A DNA stretch of 7,924 nt from Dysgonamonadaceae bacterium. Lineage in GTDB: Bacteria; Bacteroidota; Bacteroidia; Bacteroidales; Azobacteroidaceae. How positions within the stretch are numbered: position 1 is the stretch's first letter; each line of letters starts with the position of its first letter. The position numbers were made by a program, and so were the translations under genes. The notes under the pieces were generated by a model. That model searched no databases. It was not told the origin of the DNA and saw only the letters and a list, made by a program, of their open reading frames with translations. Shown here piece after piece: positions 5,288 through 7,924 of the stretch. The DNA is taken from contig JAIRKG010000074.1 in NCBI GenBank assembly GCA_031260235.1, positions 1 to 7,924 on the forward strand, read 5' to 3'.

Positions 5288-6439
5288 ATGGCTACAGAAA
5301 ACGAAGAATGGACACCTCGCAATCGTTATGGCGATCACAATCGTGAGGCAGACGATCAAAACAGACCGAGAAGACCCTATCAACCCAACAATCGCCCGAG
5401 CTACGGGGATCAGACCGGACATTACCACCGGCAAGAAGACAGTTCCGACCGTCCCAAACCGCTAAAAAAGAGACGGCTGCATGTCGGAGAAATGCCGGTA
5501 TATGGAAGAAAACCTATTTACAACTCCAATCGCCAGCGGGGAGACAGTGGTTATGAAAATCCGCGCAGCGGCAGTTATCCTCAAAAGTTTCAACGGCAGG
5601 GAAATCGTCCGAATACGAGACCTGAAAGAGGCTACAATAGAGAAGCCGGCATTGGGAGTTACAAGACAGAGGAGAAAACAAACCACCTCTACAAGTATCG
5701 GGAAGAACATTACGACCCCAACGAATTGATCCGTTTGAACAAATACATGGCAAACGCCGGAATTTGTTCCCGCCGCGAAGCCGACGAATATATCACGGCA
5801 GGATTAGTGAAAGTCAACGGCAAAACGATCACGGAATTGGGCACGAAAGTGAAACGCGCCGACGAAGTAATATTCCACGACAGTCTCGTAAAAATGGAAC
5901 AAAAAATCTATGTGCTTTTGAACAAGCCCAAAGGTTGCGTAACAACCACTGACGATCCGGAGGCAAGATTAACCGTGATGGATTTGGTGAAAACCGCGTG
6001 CCGCGAACGCATTTTCCCTGTGGGACGTTTAGACCGGAGTACGACCGGCGTATTGCTATTGACAAACGACGGCGAATTATCGTCTAAACTGACTCATCCT
6101 CGATATTCAAAGAAAAAAATATACCACGTATGGCTGAATAAAGATGTGTCGGTAGCCGATATGCAAAAACTTGCCGACGGCGTTACGCTGGAAGACGGCG
6201 AAATTCACGCCGACGCAATTAGCTACGTGAACGAAACGGCTAACGATCAGGTGGGCATAGAAATTCATTCCGGCAAAAACCGCGTCATTCGCCGCATGTT
6301 TGAAGCCCTTGGTTATCATGTTATCAAATTAGACCGCGTATATTTTGCCGGTCTGACGAAGAAAAACCTGAAACGCGGTCACTGGCGCTACTTGAATGAC
6401 AAAGAAGTTTCAAAGCTCAGAATGGGGGCGTTTGATTAA
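5288..6439 (+). CDS. RluB/RsuA-family pseudouridine synthase with long disordered N-terminus
   Basis: Converts a specific uridine in ribosomal RNA to pseudouridine; RluB (23S U2605) is the closest functional guess, but RluB, RluE and RluF are not separable with certainty by eye. Residues 1-145 are low-complexity and rich in Arg, Asn, Gly, Pro and Tyr with repeated NR/RP pairs, so they are probably disordered and RNA-binding. An S4 RNA-binding domain follows (about 147-195: LIRLNKYMANAGICSRREAD). The catalytic domain (about 206-373) shows LNKPKG (211-216), GRLDRSTTGVLLLTNDG (246-262) with the catalytic Asp249, and SGKNRVIRRMFEALGYHV (328-345). At 383 residues it is longer than the E. coli enzymes because of the extension. 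The ATG at 5288 is the first in frame after purB. The extension keeps an uninterrupted frame and coding-like composition, so I keep this start. It lies 44 bp after purB and 19 bp before asnS. Confidence 0.93.
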   Translation: MATENEEWTPRNRYGDHNREADDQNRPRRPYQPNNRPSYGDQTGHYHRQEDSSDRPKPLKKRRLHVGEMPVYGRKPIYNSNRQRGDSGYENPRSGSYPQKFQRQGNRPNTRPERGYNREAGIGSYKTEEKTNHLYKYREEHYDPNELIRLNKYMANAGICSRREADEYITAGLVKVNGKTITELGTKVKRADEVIFHDSLVKMEQKIYVLLNKPKGCVTTTDDPEARLTVMDLVKTACRERIFPVGRLDRSTTGVLLLTNDGELSSKLTHPRYSKKKIYHVWLNKDVSVADMQKLADGVTLEDGEIHADAISYVNETANDQVGIEIHSGKNRVIRRMFEALGYHVIKLDRVYFAGLTKKNLKRGHWRYLNDKEVSKLRMGAFD

Positions 6440-6458
6440 TTGGCGGAATTAAACAGAG

Positions 6459-7847
6459 ATGAAAAGAAACATAATCGCAGAACTACTGAAAAATCCTGCA
6501 TTTGGAACGCCTGTTTGCGTAAAAGGCTGGGTTCGCACCCGCCGCGGAAATAAGAATATTGCATTTATTGCTCTTAATGACGGTTCAACAATCCATAATA
6601 TTCAGATTGTCGTTGATCTTCCGCAGTTTGACGAAGAATATTTGAAAGGTATAACGACCGGCGCCTGCATTCGCGTAAACGGCATGCTGGTTGAATCGCT
6701 TGGGCAGGGACAATCGGCAGAAATCCATGCGAAAGAAATCGAGATTTACGGAACGGCAGATCCGGGCGCTTATCCTTTGCAGAAAAAAGACCATTCGCTG
6801 GAATTTCTGCGGGAAATCGCCTATCTCCGTCCGCGAACAAATACTTTCGGCGCTGTTTTCAGGATTCGTCACCATTTGTCGTATGCTATCCACGACTACT
6901 TCAACAAACAGGGATTTTATTATTTCCATACCCCGATTATTACGGCTTCCGACGCCGAAGGAGCCGGTTCGATGTTCCGAGTTACGATTTTAGACGCCGA
7001 AAACACTCCGAAAACAGCCGCCGGAAAAGTTGATTATTCGCAGGATTTCTTCGGGCGACACACCAACCTGACCGTGTCGGGACAGTTGGAAGGCGAATTG
7101 GGTGCGATGGCTTTGGGTGGCGTCTACACGTTCGGGCCTACGTTTCGCGCGGAAAATTCCAACACTCCCCGTCATTTGGCAGAATTTTGGATGATCGAAC
7201 CGGAAGTTGCATTTTTCGATAACAACGACAATATGACCCTGGCGGAAGATTTCCTGAAACAGGTGATTTCCTATGTTATGGAACGCTGCAAAGACGATAT
7301 CGAATTTCTTAACAACAGGTATGACACAGAGTTAATCGAACGGTTGAAGTTTGTTCTCGAAAATAAATTTATCCGTTTAACTTATACCGAAGGGATTGAA
7401 ATCCTCGAAAAGAGTGGCCGGAAATTTGAATTTCCGGTTTACTGGGGCGCTGATTTGCAATCGGAACACGAACGGTATTTGGTGGAAGAACATTTCCGCT
7501 GCCCGGTTATCATGACTGATTACCCGAAAGAAATCAAATCGTTCTATATGAAACAAAACGATGACGGGAAAACCGTTCGCGGCATGGATGTTTTGTTCCC
7601 GAAAATAGGCGAAATCATCGGCGGTTCCGAAAGAGAAGCTGATTACGACAAACTGTTGAATCGGATGAACGAACTGAACATGTCGCAGGAAAGTCTGTGG
7701 TGGTATCTTGAGACCCGCAAATTCGGAACTGCGCCGCACGCCGGTTTCGGTCTTGGTTTTGAACGGTTGATGCTGTTTATTACCGGTATGTCGAATATCC
7801 GCGACGTCATTCCGTTTCCGCGAACGCCGAAGAGTGCGGAGTTTTGA
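6459..7847 (+). CDS. asnS: Asparaginyl-tRNA synthetase
   Basis: Class IIb synthetase that charges tRNA-Asn with asparagine using ATP in the cytoplasm. Its 462 residues match the usual bacterial length. The N-terminal OB-fold anticodon-binding domain (about 1-105) begins with [17 protein letters not shown] (21-37). The catalytic core follows with a motif 1 region around 150-172 ([18 protein letters not shown]), motif 2 at 229-249 ([16 protein letters not shown] then MIEPE), and motif 3 at 429-443 ([15 protein letters not shown]) followed by [12 protein letters not shown]. The [13 protein letters not shown] form of motif 2 distinguishes AsnRS from AspRS. All class II catalytic arginines I can check are present. 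The ATG at 6459 has a purine-rich AGAG just upstream and lies 19 bp after the pseudouridine synthase stop, so the genes are very probably cotranscribed. No T-rich terminator hairpin follows within the window; instead a tandem hairpin repeat array starts 15 bp after the stop. Confidence 0.98.
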   Translation: MKRNIIAELLKNPAFGTPVCVKGWVRTRRGNKNIAFIALNDGSTIHNIQIVVDLPQFDEEYLKGITTGACIRVNGMLVESLGQGQSAEIHAKEIEIYGTADPGAYPLQKKDHSLEFLREIAYLRPRTNTFGAVFRIRHHLSYAIHDYFNKQGFYYFHTPIITASDAEGAGSMFRVTILDAENTPKTAAGKVDYSQDFFGRHTNLTVSGQLEGELGAMALGGVYTFGPTFRAENSNTPRHLAEFWMIEPEVAFFDNNDNMTLAEDFLKQVISYVMERCKDDIEFLNNRYDTELIERLKFVLENKFIRLTYTEGIEILEKSGRKFEFPVYWGADLQSEHERYLVEEHFRCPVIMTDYPKEIKSFYMKQNDDGKTVRGMDVLFPKIGEIIGGSEREADYDKLLNRMNELNMSQESLWWYLETRKFGTAPHAGFGLGFERLMLFITGMSNIRDVIPFPRTPKSAEF

Positions 7848-7862
7848 TTATTTAATTCCACC

Positions 7863-7924
7863 TGCCCAGCATTAGGGCAGACAACCGCCCAGCATTAGGG
7901 CGGACAACCGCTTAGCATTAGGGC
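7863..7924. repeat. 23-bp tandem repeat array of hairpin units (cut by window end)
   Basis: Units start at 7863, 7886 and 7909; the last is cut at 16 bases by the window edge. The consensus is CGCCCAGCATTAGGGCGGAC followed by AAC. Each unit holds a short hairpin around the constant loop AGCATTA: TGCCC/GGGCA in unit 1, CGCCC/GGGCG in unit 2, and GCTT/GGGC with two G-T wobbles in unit 3. The outer pair changes from T-A to C-G with pairing kept. There are no spacers, so it is not a CRISPR array. It lies directly after asnS. Confidence 0.85.

Noticed and set aside
7863..7924. CRISPR array
   Set aside because: The units are directly adjacent at 23-bp period with no unique spacers, and no cas gene is nearby. 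The same argument applies to the 21-bp array at 296-421.

Overview
The window looks like a chromosomal segment of a member of the Bacteroidota, probably order Bacteroidales. Four things point there. Two promoters carry the Bacteroidota-type TAnnTTTG -7 box. Shine-Dalgarno sequences are absent or weak before every gene. The small lipoprotein has an acidic/lysine stretch right after its lipidated cysteine, as in Bacteroidota surface lipoproteins. The housekeeping proteins also read like Bacteroidales versions, for example the RluB-type pseudouridine synthase with a long basic, disordered N-terminus.

Layout. Positions 2-139 hold the 3' end of an unrecognised gene, closed by a strong hairpin terminator (181-225). 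Positions 226-623 have no convincing gene. They hold a 21-bp tandem repeat array (296-421), a 53-bp imperfect palindrome (448-500) and a promoter (534-563) for a small lipoprotein gene (624-1043), which ends in a bidirectional terminator (1064-1097). Between that terminator and gpsA lies an apparent remnant of a histidine kinase C-terminus on the minus strand (1152-1226). The minus strand then carries gpsA (glycerol-3-phosphate dehydrogenase, 1259-2254) and, upstream of it, an AzgA-type purine permease (2323-3645, GTG start) with a structured leader containing a 22-codon ORF. Divergently, the plus strand carries purB, an RluB/RsuA-type pseudouridine synthase gene and asnS (3897-7847), tightly spaced and probably one operon. 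The window ends inside a second tandem array of 23-bp hairpin units (7863-7924).

How the genes fit together. PurB makes AMP and AICAR in purine synthesis, and the divergent permease imports free purine bases, so synthesis and salvage share one 251-bp intergenic region. GpsA supplies sn-glycerol-3-phosphate for phospholipids. The pseudouridine synthase and AsnRS serve translation.

There is no defence system, phage, IS element, CRISPR array, rRNA or tRNA that I can support. The less ordinary material is non-coding: two tandem arrays whose units are small hairpins with compensating arm changes, and the leader of the purine permease.
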